From: Bombardia bombarda
Lineage: Eukaryota > Ascomycota > Sordariomycetes > Sordariales > Lasiosphaeriaceae
Direction of reading: 5' to 3'
NCBI GenBank assembly: GCA_030512295.1
Contig: JAULSR010000001.1
Span: forward strand, 9,571,001 to 9,635,000
Length of the DNA stretch: 64,000 nucleotides
The first letter of the stretch is position 1; the number at the start of each line of letters is the position of its first letter. Position numbers and translations under genes: made by a program. This document shows positions 23,001 to 35,918 of the stretch, in pieces. A model generated the notes under the pieces. It saw only the letters and a list, made by a program, of their open reading frames with translations. It was not told the origin of the DNA and searched no databases.

Positions 23001-26000
23001 ATATTGAGAGCTTGTCCAATCTTCCGAGTGGCCTCCGTAATTCGTGCCATGGTCTCATCCTCAAGATCCTGAGGGGGCAAGATGAGTGTGGCGTCTCCAG
23101 AATGAACGCCAGCGTTTTCAACGTGCTCGGAAATGAAATGTTGAACCATTTTTCCGTCCTTGGCGACGGCGTCCATCTCGATCTCCTTCGCATTCTCAAT
23201 ATACTTGGTAATGACAACAGGATGCTCAGGAGAGACGTCGGTAGCCTGCTTTAGGTATGCCTCTAAGTCTGCCTCGGAGTAGACCGTATTCATCGCAGCG
23301 CCCGAAAGGACGTAAGATGGCCGAACCAGCACAGGATATTCGACCGCGGTACAGAACTTCTTTGCCTCCTCGAAGCTTGTCAGCTCCTTCCAGGTCGGCT
23401 GATCGACCTCGATTTGGTCGAGCATGCGAGAAAACTTATATCGGTTCTCCGCCATGTCGATCATCTCGGGAGATGTGCCAAGAATCTTGGCTCCAGCACG
23501 CATAAGGGAAAGCACGATGTTGTTCGGCGTTTGGCCACCCATTGCTCCCAAGATACCACTCGAAGATTCCAGCTGGTAGATGTCCAAAACCGTCTCGATG
23601 GTGATGTTGTCGAAGTACAGTCTATCGGCCTCGTCGTAATCAGTCGAAATCGTCTCGGGATTGCACTAGGGGTTAGGGTTAGCAATGATTTTCATTACCG
23701 TCGTCGTCGTCGTCCACTTGTTGTGGTTGGGTGATGGTGTTCATGGGTGTTGATGATATTGTCATGGTGTTTGAGTTAAATTGTGGGGCTCGTGGGAAAA
23801 GGGGAAGCGGTGCTGGTAAAAAGGGGAGGGCGATCGTGAACTTACGTTAATCATCATTGTTTTAAATTTGCATTCACGAAGGGTGCGGATAGCCCTCACA
23901 GTGCACCAGTCGAACTCGACAGATGAACCGATGCGGTACACTCCAGAGCCAAGGACCATGACACCATGGTCATCGAACGAGATATCATGATCACTGGCGT
24001 TGTAAGTGAGATATAGGTAGTTGGTGACAGCCGGGAACTCAGCAGCAACAGTGTCGATCTGCTTCACAAAGGGAGTAATGCCGGCCTCAAGGCGCATGCG
24101 CCGGACTGCGAGCTCATTAGAGTCCCAGAACTTGGCAAGCTGGCGGTCGCAGAAACCAAGCTGCTTTGCCTGGCGGAGATAATCCGGGCATCTCACAATG
24201 TCGGCTGTGGTGAATGCGTCCATCTTCTTGGCAAAGTTGCTCAGGCCCTTGAGCTTGTTCAAGAACCACTTGTCGATCTTGGTCAACTCCCATATCCTGT
24301 CCACGGTATAACCAGAAGACATTGCGTTAGCGATGGCGAACATGCGCTGATCCGAGGGAGTCTGTAGCTCGTCATCAATAGACATGAGCGCGTTGGTCGT
24401 CTCGTTGAAGCCCAGGTTCTGATAGTCGATGGCTCGGATGGCCTTTTGAATCGCCTCCTCAAACGTTCTACCAATGCTCATGACCTCGCCAATACTCTTC
24501 ATAGATGATCCGAGCTGAGTAGAGACGCGGGTGAACTTCTTCAGGTCCCAGCGAGGCATCTTCACAACGACGTAATCCAGGGAGGGCTCGAAGCAGGCGC
24601 ATGTAACCTTGGTAACTGTATTCTTGATGTCCTTCAGAGGGATGCCAAGACCAAGCTTCGCAGCGATGAATGCCAGAGGGTATCCGGTTGCTTTGGACGC
24701 CAAAGCTGAAGATCTAGATAGTCGTGCATTGACCTCAATAATGCAGTACTCCCTCGAGAAAGGGTTCAAGGCATATTGGATGTTGCACTCGCCAACAACT
24801 CCGAGGTGACGAATGACATTGACGGCAGTCGTACGGAGCATGTTGTAGTCTTCGTCAGAAAGTGTCTGAGAAGGGGCGACGACGATGGAATCACCCGTGT
24901 GAATGCCGAGGGGATCAAAGTTCTCCATATTGCAAACGGTGATGCAGTTGTCCTGGCAATCTCTGACAACTTCGTATTCGATCTCCTTCCAGCCCTTCAT
25001 GCTGCGTTCGATAAGAACCTGGGGGCTAGCTGCCAGAGCCTTGTTGCACAGATCAATGAGCTCGGGCTCATTGTATGCGAATCCACTGCCAAGTCCACCG
25101 AGGGCATATGCGGCGCGAACAATGACAGGGAAGCCAATATCCTGAACCACTCGCATCGCCTCCTCAACGCTGTTAGCCGTGGCGGACTTGGCGCATTTCT
25201 CACCAATAGACTCCATACTACGTGCAAACAACTCGCGGTCCTCAGTTGTGATGATGGTGTCGATGGGTGTTCCCAGAACCTTGACTCCAAGCTCCTCAAA
25301 CTCATCCTTGAGCTCGATGCCTACTGACAAGGCAGTCTGCCCACCAAAGGTGCAGTAGATGGCATCTGGCCGCTCATGGACGATGACTTTGCGAACAAAC
25401 TCGGCATTAACAGGGAGGAAGTAGACCTTATCAGCCAGGCCCTTCGAGGTCTGAATCGTGGCAATATTGGGGTTGATGAGGACAGTATAGATGCCCTCCT
25501 CCTTCAAAGCCTTGATTGCCTGACTTCCAGAGTAGTCAAACTCTCCAGCTTGACCAATGCTGAGGCCACCACTTCCAAGAATGAGAACTTTCTTGACATG
25601 GACACGGGGGTTGAGCTCTGCGTTCTCCTTGGCAGTACCGCCGGGGAACCGGATAGCCCTTTCGAGAAGGCTGCTATCCGCAGCACACTGTTCGATAGCA
25701 GAGATGAAAACGTCAAAGAGAAACTCTGTGTCCCGGGGCCCGGGGGTGCTTTCGGGGTGAAACTGCACACTGAAGTGAGGCTTGCCCGTGTGCATGATGC
25801 CTTCGTTGCTGCCATCATTGGCATTGACAAAGAGTTCCTGCCACCCGGAGGGCAGGGTAGTAGCGTCAACGGCGTAGCCGTGATTCTGCGAGGTAATGTG
25901 GCACTTTCCAGTTACCATGCTGGTGCAGGGGATATTGTGACCTCTGTTGCCAAACTTCATCTTTATGGTTTTGGCTCCGGCAGATCTCGCAAGCAGCTGG

Positions 26001-27009
26001 TGACCCAAGCAAATACCGAACACTGGCGTACGGTTCTCGGCCATGGTAGTAGTAATATGCTTTACGGTTGTGTTCATCACGGCGGGGTCTCCGGGACCGT
26101 TGGAGATGAAAAGACCATCGTAGTCCTTACCGCCGACAAGCGAGGTGAAGTCATAGTCCCAAGGGACGACCAGAACCTCGACTCCACGCTTAAGGAAGCA
26201 CCTCAACTGGTTGTACTTCATACCAACATCGAGGCACAGAACACGAATTGGGCGTCCCGAGGGGTGTTGTAGGGCAGACTTCGCGTTTGGCTTGTATAAT
26301 TTCGGGGCCTTGATGGACACTGGAGTTCGGATGAGCACAAATTCATATACGGCAACTGAAGATGGGGCAAGAACTCACCCTCCGCTACGAGGTTCTTCTC
26401 GTTGGGGTTGACCCAGTCAATTGTATCGAAATGGGGCCTCCAGTTCTCAGGAATGCTCAGCGCTGTGTTGCCGTCGACATTCCCGCTAGTGGTTCCGTTG
26501 GTCAGGCTCTTCCTCTGCATCAACATCCGACCCAGCATGACTCCCTTCTCGCGGATCCGCTTCGTCAGAGCTCGTGTGTCCACGCCATACATGGCGGGAA
26601 TGCCCTGCTCCTTGAGCCATGTTCCAAGGGAAGATGTAGCAAGGAAATGGGAGAAGTCTTCGCCGGCGTAGGAAGCTGTGACGAGACCGGCGATGTGGAT
26701 TTGGGAAGATTCGAAGTAGGCGGGGAGATCGCCGAGGAGCTCGTCTACCGTCTCCCTGGAGGGGACGCCGTAGTTGCCGACGAGCGGGAAGGTGATGACA
26801 AGGATCTGTCCTCGGTATGAGGGGTCGGTCACAGACTCGGGGTAGCCCACCATGCCCGTTTGGAAGACGAGCTCTCCGGAGATGCTCTTCTTGGCGCCGA
26901 AGCTGTAGCCTTGGTACGCTGAGCCGTCCTGGAGCTCGAGGCAGATTTTGCCTTCCTCATCGGTGTCGGCGATGGGCGCCGTCGCAGGGCGGTAAAATTT
27001 GGCGGCCAT
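20001..27009 (-). CDS. URA2: fused carbamoyl-phosphate synthase / aspartate transcarbamoylase (pyrimidine synthesis)
   Basis: The multifunctional protein makes carbamoyl phosphate from glutamine, bicarbonate and ATP and joins it to aspartate, the first two steps of UMP synthesis. Exons (minus strand) are 27009-26379, 26319-23846, 23665-20123 and 20057-20001, giving 2234 aa, the usual fungal length. Domains in order: CPSase small-subunit N-part; glutamine amidotransferase with the nucleophile in FGICLGHQ (about Cys314); two ATP-grasp CPSase halves (QAGEFDYSGSQAIKAL, GGQTPNNIVLS); the allosteric MGS-like domain; a dihydroorotase-like domain; and aspartate transcarbamoylase with YEPSTRTSASFDAAM and GDLLYGRPVHSL. 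The dihydroorotase-like part has LPGLINVAAFVPG where active enzymes have the zinc-binding HxH, so it should be inactive, as known for fungal Ura2. The last exon encodes the conserved C-terminal MEYGLYCRMALLALVLS. The copia insertion ends 280 bp downstream. Confidence 0.97.
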
Positions 27010-30000
27010 GACGGCGAGATTGAGAATGGTAGCCCGGCTGGCTTTTGGTAAGAAAAAGACGCACTCAAGTCGAAGCTATACAGAAAAAAAAAATCTAGAA
27101 AGACGGGAACAGCCGCACAATGAAAAGAGAGGTGAAGACGAGGGAATTGAACTGTTGGAGGGGTTGAGGTTGTCGATAGCTTAGGACCTAGGCTGCCTCG
27201 AGAGTTGTTCAAGAGTTGGCTTGGATGATGGCCGAGGAGAGTTTCACCTGGAAATCCTCATTATCCAGAGTCCAAAAGACGGTCAGCAGTAGCACAGACA
27301 GCAAGAGCGGGCAGGGAAGGATGGTCGAGATGCGATGAAGAAATTTGTCGATTTGACGAGGAACCCCGCCAAAACCGCCACGCAGTTAGTCCACTTTCCA
27401 ATACCGATCAAAAAGTTTTCCACGCCCAAGGAGCGAGCTCCTGCGGGGTCCCCTGCTGGGAGCTTGGACGGTGAAGGCTTGCGCTTACCAAATTCGACTG
27501 AGTTTTTTCCTAGCCGCCAATCAGAGCACAAAGACTCGATCTGGCGGGGTTCGTTTTAAGCCTTGAACCTTGGCATGCATGATGCACTTCTGCCGTTTTT
27601 TCTGGGTCGCTTAATAGGGCCAGCTGTGACCGCCTCAAAAATAAACATCCGAATTGCGGACAGACACAGTTCATGAGAAGCGGCTAACCGAGCCAAGTGC
27701 CAGACCCCATTGCCTTACGGGGCTCTCGGTGAGTCAATAGTTTGGTTCACTGTTTTCGGGCACGTTTTTGCCAGAAGAAATCTGACTCTGAGTTTTGGGC
27801 AAGGAGAGAAGGCGCCATGGTTCTGAACCCCGTTTGCCCCGTGCTCTTGGCATGACACGCTCGAGGCACGAAAGGCACCAATGAGGCGTTAAGTGTCAAC
27901 CGTCCATTCGCTTACACCAAGGTTTACAAACCACAGCACAAACCAAAGCTTGGTAGTAACGAAAACCATAACTTTAGCATCTTGACGCTCTTTATAACAA
28001 ACCATCCCCATAGTGCAACAATCAACTTTGCGTAATTGCTTTTCCCTATTGGTAATTAACCTCATCTTGGTCAGCATCGGTCGGTGGCAGCCAATCGCGC
28101 AATCCCGGCCACCGGGAGCCTCCGGCCGGGAAAAGCGGATCATATACGGCCCCCGGTGGGTTTGTGTTTTTCATGTAGAGGGGCCCGACCCATCCGCGAT
28201 GGTGAAGTGTGGCAACCGTGTGTCATGGACTCGTCCTGATTTATAAATTGAGTGGAACGGGGTGCCACAGAGCCTCCGGTCAGGACGAGGACGGGACTCT
28301 GGGAGGCTGTCCACTGCCGGCAGCGTGGCTAAAAATATCACTTCCCCGATCATCGAAACGGGGTAGGAAATGGAGCAGTCTACAGGCTCGTCAGATGCAT
28401 CTGCTCATGTTCGGTAACGGGTTAACATGATAGACAGTGTTGAGGATTTACTAGCCCATGCTTCCCATGGAAAAGATTTGGTAGGTAAGGTAGTCATGTA
28501 AGTGACGCCGGTGAGTCCACCCTACTTGTTGTAGACGGATAAACTTTTGTGGTAGTAGTAGGCGTTGTCAACTTTCAAGCAAAAAAAAATGACAAAAAGG
28601 AGGGGAAAGAGGGTGGTACAGAAACTGGATAGTCGGAGACAAAACGTTGTAACTTTCAGGAGACTAGAAATCGGGTTAAAAGAAATCGGAACTGTTCAAC
28701 CCTTCCAACTTAGCTGGCTGCAGATGTAATTCAACTAAGATCTTCTTACATGCAGTTGGTGCACAGGAGAGAAATTCTAAGTAGCATGCATGTCCTGCAT
28801 CGGGGCTTGAGTGACCTTGGTCTGCCAGTGGTTGAGCAGCCGCAGAGTGCATGGCAAGAAGAAAAGAACAAAAAGATATGAGAAAAGAGAAGTAATTGAC
28901 TCACCGATGAGAATGCGTTTGTTCTCTATCTCTGACCCAATCAGTCCTCTACTCTCTCACATTTACGGCTGGTGTCGCTTGCCCACCGTGGGATCCAATC
29001 GAACACACACAATCATCCCAGAGCAGCGGCAGCAGAATAGGTATGCGCGAACAAATCACGAGCTGTCCCAGCTGTGATATGCGATGGTTTCAAGAGAACA
29101 AACGTGCAGCCATGTTGCAGCAAACCCACTTAGGGACCCACGTGAAGGGACTTTCACAAGCATGGACCCCCACCGCCCGCCGAAAGCTGCGGTCATGCGT
29201 CCACCGCCCGACGTCCGAGTGTTCACCTTCGTATGGCGACATGCGAGATAAAGCACCCATCGAACGTCAAAAGGAGGGGAGGTGAGCGAAAGATGGAGGG
29301 GCAAAGAAGTATCAGCTGGCCTATCCAGTCTTATATGAGGTGATCTTTTCTGAATTTCGAACGTCTCGTCTCGTCTGCAGGAGGCATGTAGCAGTTATGT
29401 TCCCCACTGCACTCCCACTGCAGCACACCTGTGCGCCATGCGGTATGCGGGAGGTTGTTATCCAATGGTAGGCGGGTGGTGGTTTGCTGCTAGACCGCTT
29501 CAAACTCGATCGAAGGGGCAAACGACGCCGCTTTCCAGCGTGCTACTGCCATAGATGGGATCTCAGCTGTCATCGGGATCTTACAAGTGGAAAGATTGGC
29601 GAGAGGCCAAGTCGCTGAGAAAAGGCCTGATTGGGACGACAAAAGGTTATTCCACCCCACGGCTGCGTTCTCTCAGCCCGTCTATGTCTGACCAAGCCGA
29701 CGGTCGGCTCCAGCGTCTTGGCTGTAGTGGATGCGCGTGAGTGGAAGAATGACAGGGGTCTCAATCCCTCACCGCATGCCCACCTCGATTCTCCACGCCT
29801 CCTTATCTTTTCGCCCACGCCGAACGCGATTCCCCAGTTCATTAGTTTCCTTTAGTGGGTTTTGTAGGTGCAATCGCGCTTCACGCGCGTCATTTGGCTT
29901 GGGACAAGCTCAGTAGAGGAAGGTAAGACCGTCAGTAAGGCAAGTACGCAGTGACAGACTACCGAGTCTACCTGCCAAACACGACCCTAGTATTCCGACC

Positions 30001-30585
30001 GTGTTTAATCCCGATTAGGGTATCGATTTATTGCCCATCGATGTAGACGCAACTTTGTATGATTCTAGGTTTCCCATTGTTGTATGGATAACTATCCCAC
30101 TGACAACTACCTTGCCGTGCATATTCGTATTCCACTGGCAAGTATTCCACTGACAGCTATTTCATTATCAATTATCCCACTGGCAGCTATCCACTTGACA
30201 ATTATCCTTCTATATCTGGCTACATCGGGTTACACACGGTTGGAATAGTGAGAAACACGGTTGGATTACCTAGGTCGGCTAAACCAGCCCACTTCAGCAC
30301 TAGACTTAGACAGAATAGGAGTCGTTCCTTCCCCTACCCGCCCAAGTCGCTGGGAAGGCAGCGAGGTGTCGTTAATCTACGACAACCTCCTTCGCACCTC
30401 TGCGTCCGACTTTCTTTCTTGGGTTCTTTTTGGATTGCCAGGGCTTCTTGCAGTCGCCAAAGCGCCTAAACCTCTCCCTTCATTGACCTTTCTTGTTTTC
30501 ATTCACCTCCCATTTGTCTGCTTCCATGGCGCTATAACGACACGATCGAAGCGTCGGGGCACGTACTAAACAGGCCCTCGGCAAC
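27010..30585. other. 3.6 kb intergenic region between divergent URA2 and the TRP channel gene
   Basis: No gene is supported. The two flanking genes diverge, so both promoters lie here. A GC-rich inverted repeat sits at 28104-28130 (CCCGGCC, 13-nt loop, GGCCGGG) just after a CCAAT at 28091. Degenerate copies of a motif like ATTCCACTGGCAGCT occupy about 30091-30205. A C/T-rich leader precedes the channel gene. Confidence 0.5.
30091..30205. repeat. degenerate tandem copies of an ATYCCACTGRCARNT motif
   Basis: Five imperfect copies with variable spacing are visible: TATCCCACTGACAACT, TATTCCACTGGCAAGT, TATTCCACTGACAGCT, TATCCCACTGGCAGCT and TATCCACTTGACAATT. Similar TATCCCAC words recur at 7120-7260. 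Confidence 0.55.
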
Positions 30586-33500
30586 ATGTTGTCCTCGCTG
30601 CTGCGACCCTTCCAGGGCAGCCCGCACAACAACGACAATCAAGCCGACGTTGAGCATCGCTCTGACCCACCAACACCTTCAGCTCGCGGGTACACACAAC
30701 ATCGCCATGCCACGGCCGATTTCACCGAGGCCGACGACGACGACGAGTCCAACGACGGACGGCAGCCGCCCTACGATGTTGACAACGGCCCCCCGGAGGA
30801 GGACGAGGATGGCGCCGCACAGTCGGCCGCTGCCCTGCCTCTCTTCTCCTCCAACCATCTTGGTACTTCCCTTCTATTTTCCATTGCTGTCCGTATATGC
30901 CAAAGTGCGAGAGCCAGTTGCTAACCACCAATCACTGTAGATTCGCTACCCATATACAGCATGACCCATGCCATCCGCATCGTCGTCCAGGCAAGAACCG
31001 AGACGACACTTACATGGGACCAGCTGAGGTCGCCCCAGGTCTCACAGTTTCTGGTCAAGCCCATGCAGCAACAGATCCGGACACAACACTTCTCGAGAGG
31101 CACTCTATATACATTGATGGCAAACTGCCTCCAGTTCGCAAAGGAGGGGCAAATGTACCCCGGGAATGCTGGTACTAGCAGTACCAGAGCAAAGGTGTGC
31201 GAGTTGCTAGCTATCAAGATGCTCAAGGAGTATACCACTCGCGAGCTCATCGATGCCCTATCCTATGATTTCTACCCCCTCCAAGGAATCCCGGGATCGC
31301 AGACCCCCCTTACGCCGGGGAGGTCCAAACCAGCTGCCTTGAGGACATCCACCCTGGAAGTTGCCATTCGAGCTTCAGCCAAGAACTTCCTATCCCATCC
31401 ATTGGTTGTGCAGCAACTGGAGGCTATCTGGAACGGTGCCATCAGCTTCTACTCTGTGGCTGACCAGCTGCACCGCCGGGACTCAGACGCTACGGCTTCG
31501 ACCGCCGCCGCTACTGCCGGGGGCAGTCAACCTCGGCGCCAGAGTAACGCTCGTACGCCGCTACTGGGCAGTCATCCGGCGAAGGAGGAGCATGTCCGTT
31601 TTCAGGGTCCGCCCCCTGGTAGACGATCTGTGACATTATATGACCCCCGGAATGCGTCTCTGTTCAAGTTGTCCAGACTCAGGGTTCCAAGATACCGGCA
31701 GTTTCTGTCTACCTGCTCTCTGGCTATACTCATCTGCCTGTTCTTGGCGGTCTTGACCCAACGGTCCAGCAAGATCACCTCCTTGGAGCTGGTCTTTTGG
31801 TTCTGGAGCGCTGGCTTTATGCTGGATGAACTGGTTGGCTTCAACGAGCAAGGCTTCTCTCTCTACATCATGAGCTTTTGGAACATATTCGACCTGGGCA
31901 TCTTGATGCTCCTGATCGTCTACTATTGCATGCGCATCTATGGTGTATTTCTTAATGACCCCCATAAGTGGAACGAGAACGCCTACGATGTCCTAGCGGC
32001 CAATGCCATCCTGTTGCTTCCGCGAATATTCAGTGTTCTGGACCATTACCAGTACTTCTCACAGCTACTTATTGCATTCCGGATGATGGCGATCGACCTG
32101 GCTGCGGTCTTCGTCCTCATTATGGTGTGCTGCAGCGGCTTTTTTGTCTTCTTCACCCTATCAAAGAACGAGAATGATGCTGGCGTGGTGGCCTATAAAA
32201 TCTTTCAGATTCTTATGGGCTTCACCCCAGCTGCTTGGGAAGTGTAAGTACAGACGCACACATGGTGAGAGGTTCTCTTTGACAGTAAATGCTAACTCAC
32301 TTACCAGATGGCCGTCATACAATTGGATGGGGAGGGTTATTATGGGTCTATTTCTCATTATTTGTCACTTTGTTGTGGTGTAAGTGGGCCTTGTATGTCT
32401 TTCCAATGGCCCAGACTGGAAACTAACACAGTCAGAACCATCCTCATTACGGTCTTGACAAATTCGTTCATGTCCATCGCATCGAATGCGAATCAGGAGC
32501 ATCAGTACGTTTTGAACTCTTGCTTTGATCTGTATACAGTGTTAGCTAAACTGATTGCCTTAGATTCCTATTTGCTATCAATACCATCTCGATGGTCAAG
32601 AATGATGCTCTATTCTCATACATTGCACCTGGGAACATTTTTGCATGGGCATTCATACCTCTGAGGTATTGTATGCCTCTGAAACAATTTGTCTGGCTGA
32701 ACCGCTCGATAATCAAGGTCACCCACTTTCCGCTACTCTTCTGCATATATGTCTACGAAAGATTTTGGCTGGCGCCGTCAATGTACGAGCCAACAGACCT
32801 GGTGGAAAATCCAGGCCACGGCCGCCGACGTACCATTTCTTTCGGAGATCCTGCAAGCAGGGGTTCTCTCTTCAGCCCCAACCTCCGAGTTCGTGAAGAA
32901 TCGGTGGTTGGATACCAAAAGGATCGTGCCTTGGAAGAGGTGTTCCGACGGGTCCCTGATTTTGCAACCTTGCGGACGCAGAGGCGGAACGAGAGACGAA
33001 AGACGCAAAATGCCATTAGGAGTTGGATGGATCAGAACGATGCAGGCTTCAACGATTCACCTCGAAACTATTCGACTATTGACAGTAGGATTGGAAACGA
33101 GTGGCAGAGGAGACAGAGCATGGCGCGAGATGGGTCGAGGAGACTTCCTAGGCATTTTTCGGACGTCAGGTCGGCAGCGAGCGATCCGGCGGACCGTTAC
33201 TCAGACGCCGTTTTCCCCATGGGGCGCGATTTCTACAACGACGGCGTAATACGTCGAGACTATGCTACCCAGGCAAAGGCCAGTACAGATGCTGATGCTG
33301 ACGGTGACGATGAGCTTGTGACAAATGACGAGGACGACGAAGACAACGCGACTAACAATCAGGAGGAACGTCGCAATTATTCAGCTCAGGTCATTGAGGA
33401 AGATTACTTCACAACACCAGTTGCTACCCGATTCAGTAACGCAGAACTCGCGTCGACTGCATCTTCATCTTATCAGCAACAAAAAACGCCAGCGTCTCGA

Positions 33501-34439
33501 CGGGCAGCACTGCATAGCCGGACACTATCAACTAACACTATCTTGTATGCCCCACAAGATGTCCGCCGGCCACGTAGCCCTTCGTCCACCTCGGCAGGGC
33601 CGTCGTCCCATCCTCGATCTCACCCCCTTAGCAGCAGACAGCCACAAACCGACGTTTCAACCACGCCCGGAGCGGGTCGTCGCTCTCCTCGTCGCCCGCT
33701 ATACATGGTGCCTCGAGCGCGCACCATGCCGCCCCGAGACATGGCCCGCACTGCCCCGAATCGGACAACCTTGGCCCTGGATATCCCCACCCGTAGGGTA
33801 CCGATACGTCGCCGGTCTTCTCTCGACCTGGACGCGTCGTCGGAACTGAATGCGGCAATGGCGGCGGATGAGAGCTTTGGGGCTGTGCCTTCGAGTTTCG
33901 CCACCCAGATGGCCATGGCCACGGCCGGAGCCATGTTAGGAAAGAGTTCACAGGGCGACAGCGACCGCATGAGCCGGCTCATGTTGGCGAAGATGAAGAC
34001 GCTCGAGGAGAGTCTTGGTGATGTGGTGCGCGAGATGAGGGTTCTCCGGAACACGGCCCCAAACACGGCGCATAACTCGGATGGGAGCGGTAGTGGTAAA
34101 CGCTATCTGAAGATTAAGTCGAGCTCGACGTCCCCTGGTCCGGGTATGATGGGATACAGGGGATCGGGGCTGAGGAGAGCGAGGACGACGGCTACAGCTG
34201 CGACTATGACGACCCCGGAGCGTAGGGGTGGGGTTCATCGGAGGAGGAGCATCAAGGAAGAAGAGGAGAGAGAAGCAGCAGGGTTTGGGTATAGCTCTGA
34301 GGATGTAATTCGGGAGGCGAAGGGAAAGGGGAAGGCAGTGGTGGAGCCGGAGAGCAGCGATGATGGCGGTGGAGGAACTGACACTGAGGATGCTATGCGT
34401 GAGATGCATGGGTTTAGGAGGAAGGGAAGCTCGCTGTGA
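30586..34439 (+). CDS. YVC1: TRP-family vacuolar cation channel (YVC1-like) with long C-terminal tail
   Basis: The predicted 1198-aa membrane protein resembles yeast Yvc1, which releases Ca2+ from the vacuole. Exons are 30586-30862, 30941-32243, 32308-32379, 32436-32504 and 32564-34439, with splice phases consistent throughout. About residues 93-330 form the conserved cytosolic N-terminal domain. Membrane helices span about 345-600: FLSTCSLAILICLFLAVLT, LELVFWFWSAGFMLDEL, IFDLGILMLLIVYYCM, VLAANAILLLPRIFSVL, LAAVFVLIMVCCSGFFVFF, a pore segment (FQILMGFTPAAWEV), and VIMGLFLIICHFVVV. ILITVLTNSFMSI and FLFAINTISMVKNDALFSYI follow, typical of this family. The remaining roughly 550 residues are charged, Ser/Arg-rich and disordered, with an acidic DEDDEDN patch and one short coiled-coil (MLAKMKTLEESLGDVVREMR). 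Vacuolar location is inferred from yeast. Confidence 0.9.
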
Positions 34440-35610
34440 GCTGAATGGGAGTGTGTGAAAGGCTGGGCTGGCTATTTTATTTTCCCTTTGCTATTGGCTT
34501 TTGTCTCTTGGTTATATCATGGGCGTTTCTCTTTTTATGGATACCGGCGAGCATCTCGTACCCACGGATTGGTGGTGTATTGCATTGGATGGCGTTAATA
34601 GATGAGGTGCGTAGCGCATCCGTCATCGGACTGGGGCTGAAGGCAGGCAGGCAGGCAGGCTTATTGTGTTTTGTTTGGTCGTTGGTTAATGGTTGGTTGG
34701 TTGTCTCTCTATTCATAGTCTTTACGGTTGTGTTGGGTCATCTTCTTTTTTGAGGCTTGATAATGGTTATGTGGTTGTATCATTGGGTGTATGCTATTCG
34801 CTGTTGACGGCGGATGGTGGTGGCAATGAGTGAGGCGAGTAGGAAGTAAGAAGAGGGGACGATGGATAAAAAAGAATGAAAACCAGAAAGAGTTGGAGAG
34901 TGAGAATGGATATGCTAACTGTGGCCGTGGTGTTTGGCTCACCTTACCTACCTAAATACCTACCTAATTCGTCTGGTACGGATTCACAGATACTTAGTAA
35001 TTGGGAATGTCAACTGAATTACCATGATTTTGTTCTGACTGTTGCTTCCCATCGGCAATGCATGAGGGCTGCGAGCTGCGGCGGATGGTGTTTATATCTG
35101 TGATTGCTGGTGTGGGTTACGAGTTGGGTTTGCTGATGATGAATACCTATTACGTGGTATATCGACGTTACTGTGGGAGCAAGGGTTTAAGTGGTGGGAT
35201 GGTATCAGGAAATAACCAAAGCACAGTGAAGTGCATACCTACAGAACTCAATGAACATCTATATCTAGACTACGATTTCTAAACATCAAAATCATAAAGT
35301 CATAGAACGAGGTTACCTCTTCACATCTGAACAACCCCCCGAGACCATCAACAATTCCCCAGGCATTACAATCCATTAGATGTTCCTCCCTAGCCCCTTA
35401 CCCACCCATCCAATGCCATTTTATTTTCCCTTAACCAAACAATTTTCCTCCCAAATACCCACCCCTTTTATAATCCCAGAAACTACTGATATCGACAACC
35501 TCATTTCCTCTCACATCTCACATCTCACCCTCCCATCCCACAGACCCCCTCTCGCCCTAGTAGCCAAACAGAATCACCCATGTAGACGGCATTGACGCAC
35601 AAACACCAAG
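34440..35610. other. intergenic region downstream of the channel gene
   Basis: No gene is supported. The first part is T- and GT-rich and is probably the channel gene's 3' UTR. From about 35280 the sequence is rich in C, A and T, with no recognisable element. Confidence 0.5.
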
Positions 35611-35841
35611 CTACCGTTGTAATCTTATCATTCTGTGCATAAAGTGTTCTTCTGGGTGTGCTCCTGCATATCTCCAATATCGGAAGCGCCATATGGGGCC
35701 TAGACGGAGCACCGCTCGCACAAAATCTTCACGTCTCTTGGCGAATGTGGCGGTGATGTGGTCCCAGTCTATGTTAAAAACGGTGCCGGTCTGGTTGGAG
35801 TTCTTTCTTTCGGGCACGGGGCCGACGCCGAAGTAGCACAT
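35611..35841 (-). CDS. candidate small protein, 76 aa, unknown
   Basis: This minus-strand frame starts MCYFGVGPVPERKN and continues VFNIDWDHITATFAKRREDF. The first forty codons mostly end in C or G, like real genes here and unlike the A/T-rich surroundings. The frame stays open upstream, but there it becomes a Lys/Pro/Thr low-complexity translation of tandem repeats. The ATG at 35841 is therefore the likelier start. I recognise no family and see no signal peptide or membrane segment. It could be a real small gene, the last exon of a longer one, or a remnant. Confidence 0.35.
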   Translation of the reverse strand: MCYFGVGPVPERKNSNQTGTVFNIDWDHITATFAKRREDFVRAVLRLGPIWRFRYWRYAGAHPEEHFMHRMIRLQR

Positions 35842-35879
35842 GCTGAATATGTTTTCTAGTTTCTGGGGTGGCGGTTTTC

Positions 35880-35918
35880 GGGTTTTTGGCTTGTTTTCGG
35901 GTTTTTGGCTTGTTTTCG
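35880..35918. repeat. two tandem copies of a 19-bp unit
   Basis: GGTTTTTGGCTTGTTTTCG occurs twice head to tail (35881-35899 and 35900-35918), with a partial third copy after it. It lies directly upstream of the small 76-aa frame. Confidence 0.8.

Noticed and set aside
23669..23682. Telomere-like GGGGTTAGGGTTAG
   Set aside because: Only about two units, and on the coding (minus) strand it is the pyrimidine-rich 3' end of a URA2 intron (CTAACCCTAACCCCTAG), so splicing explains it.
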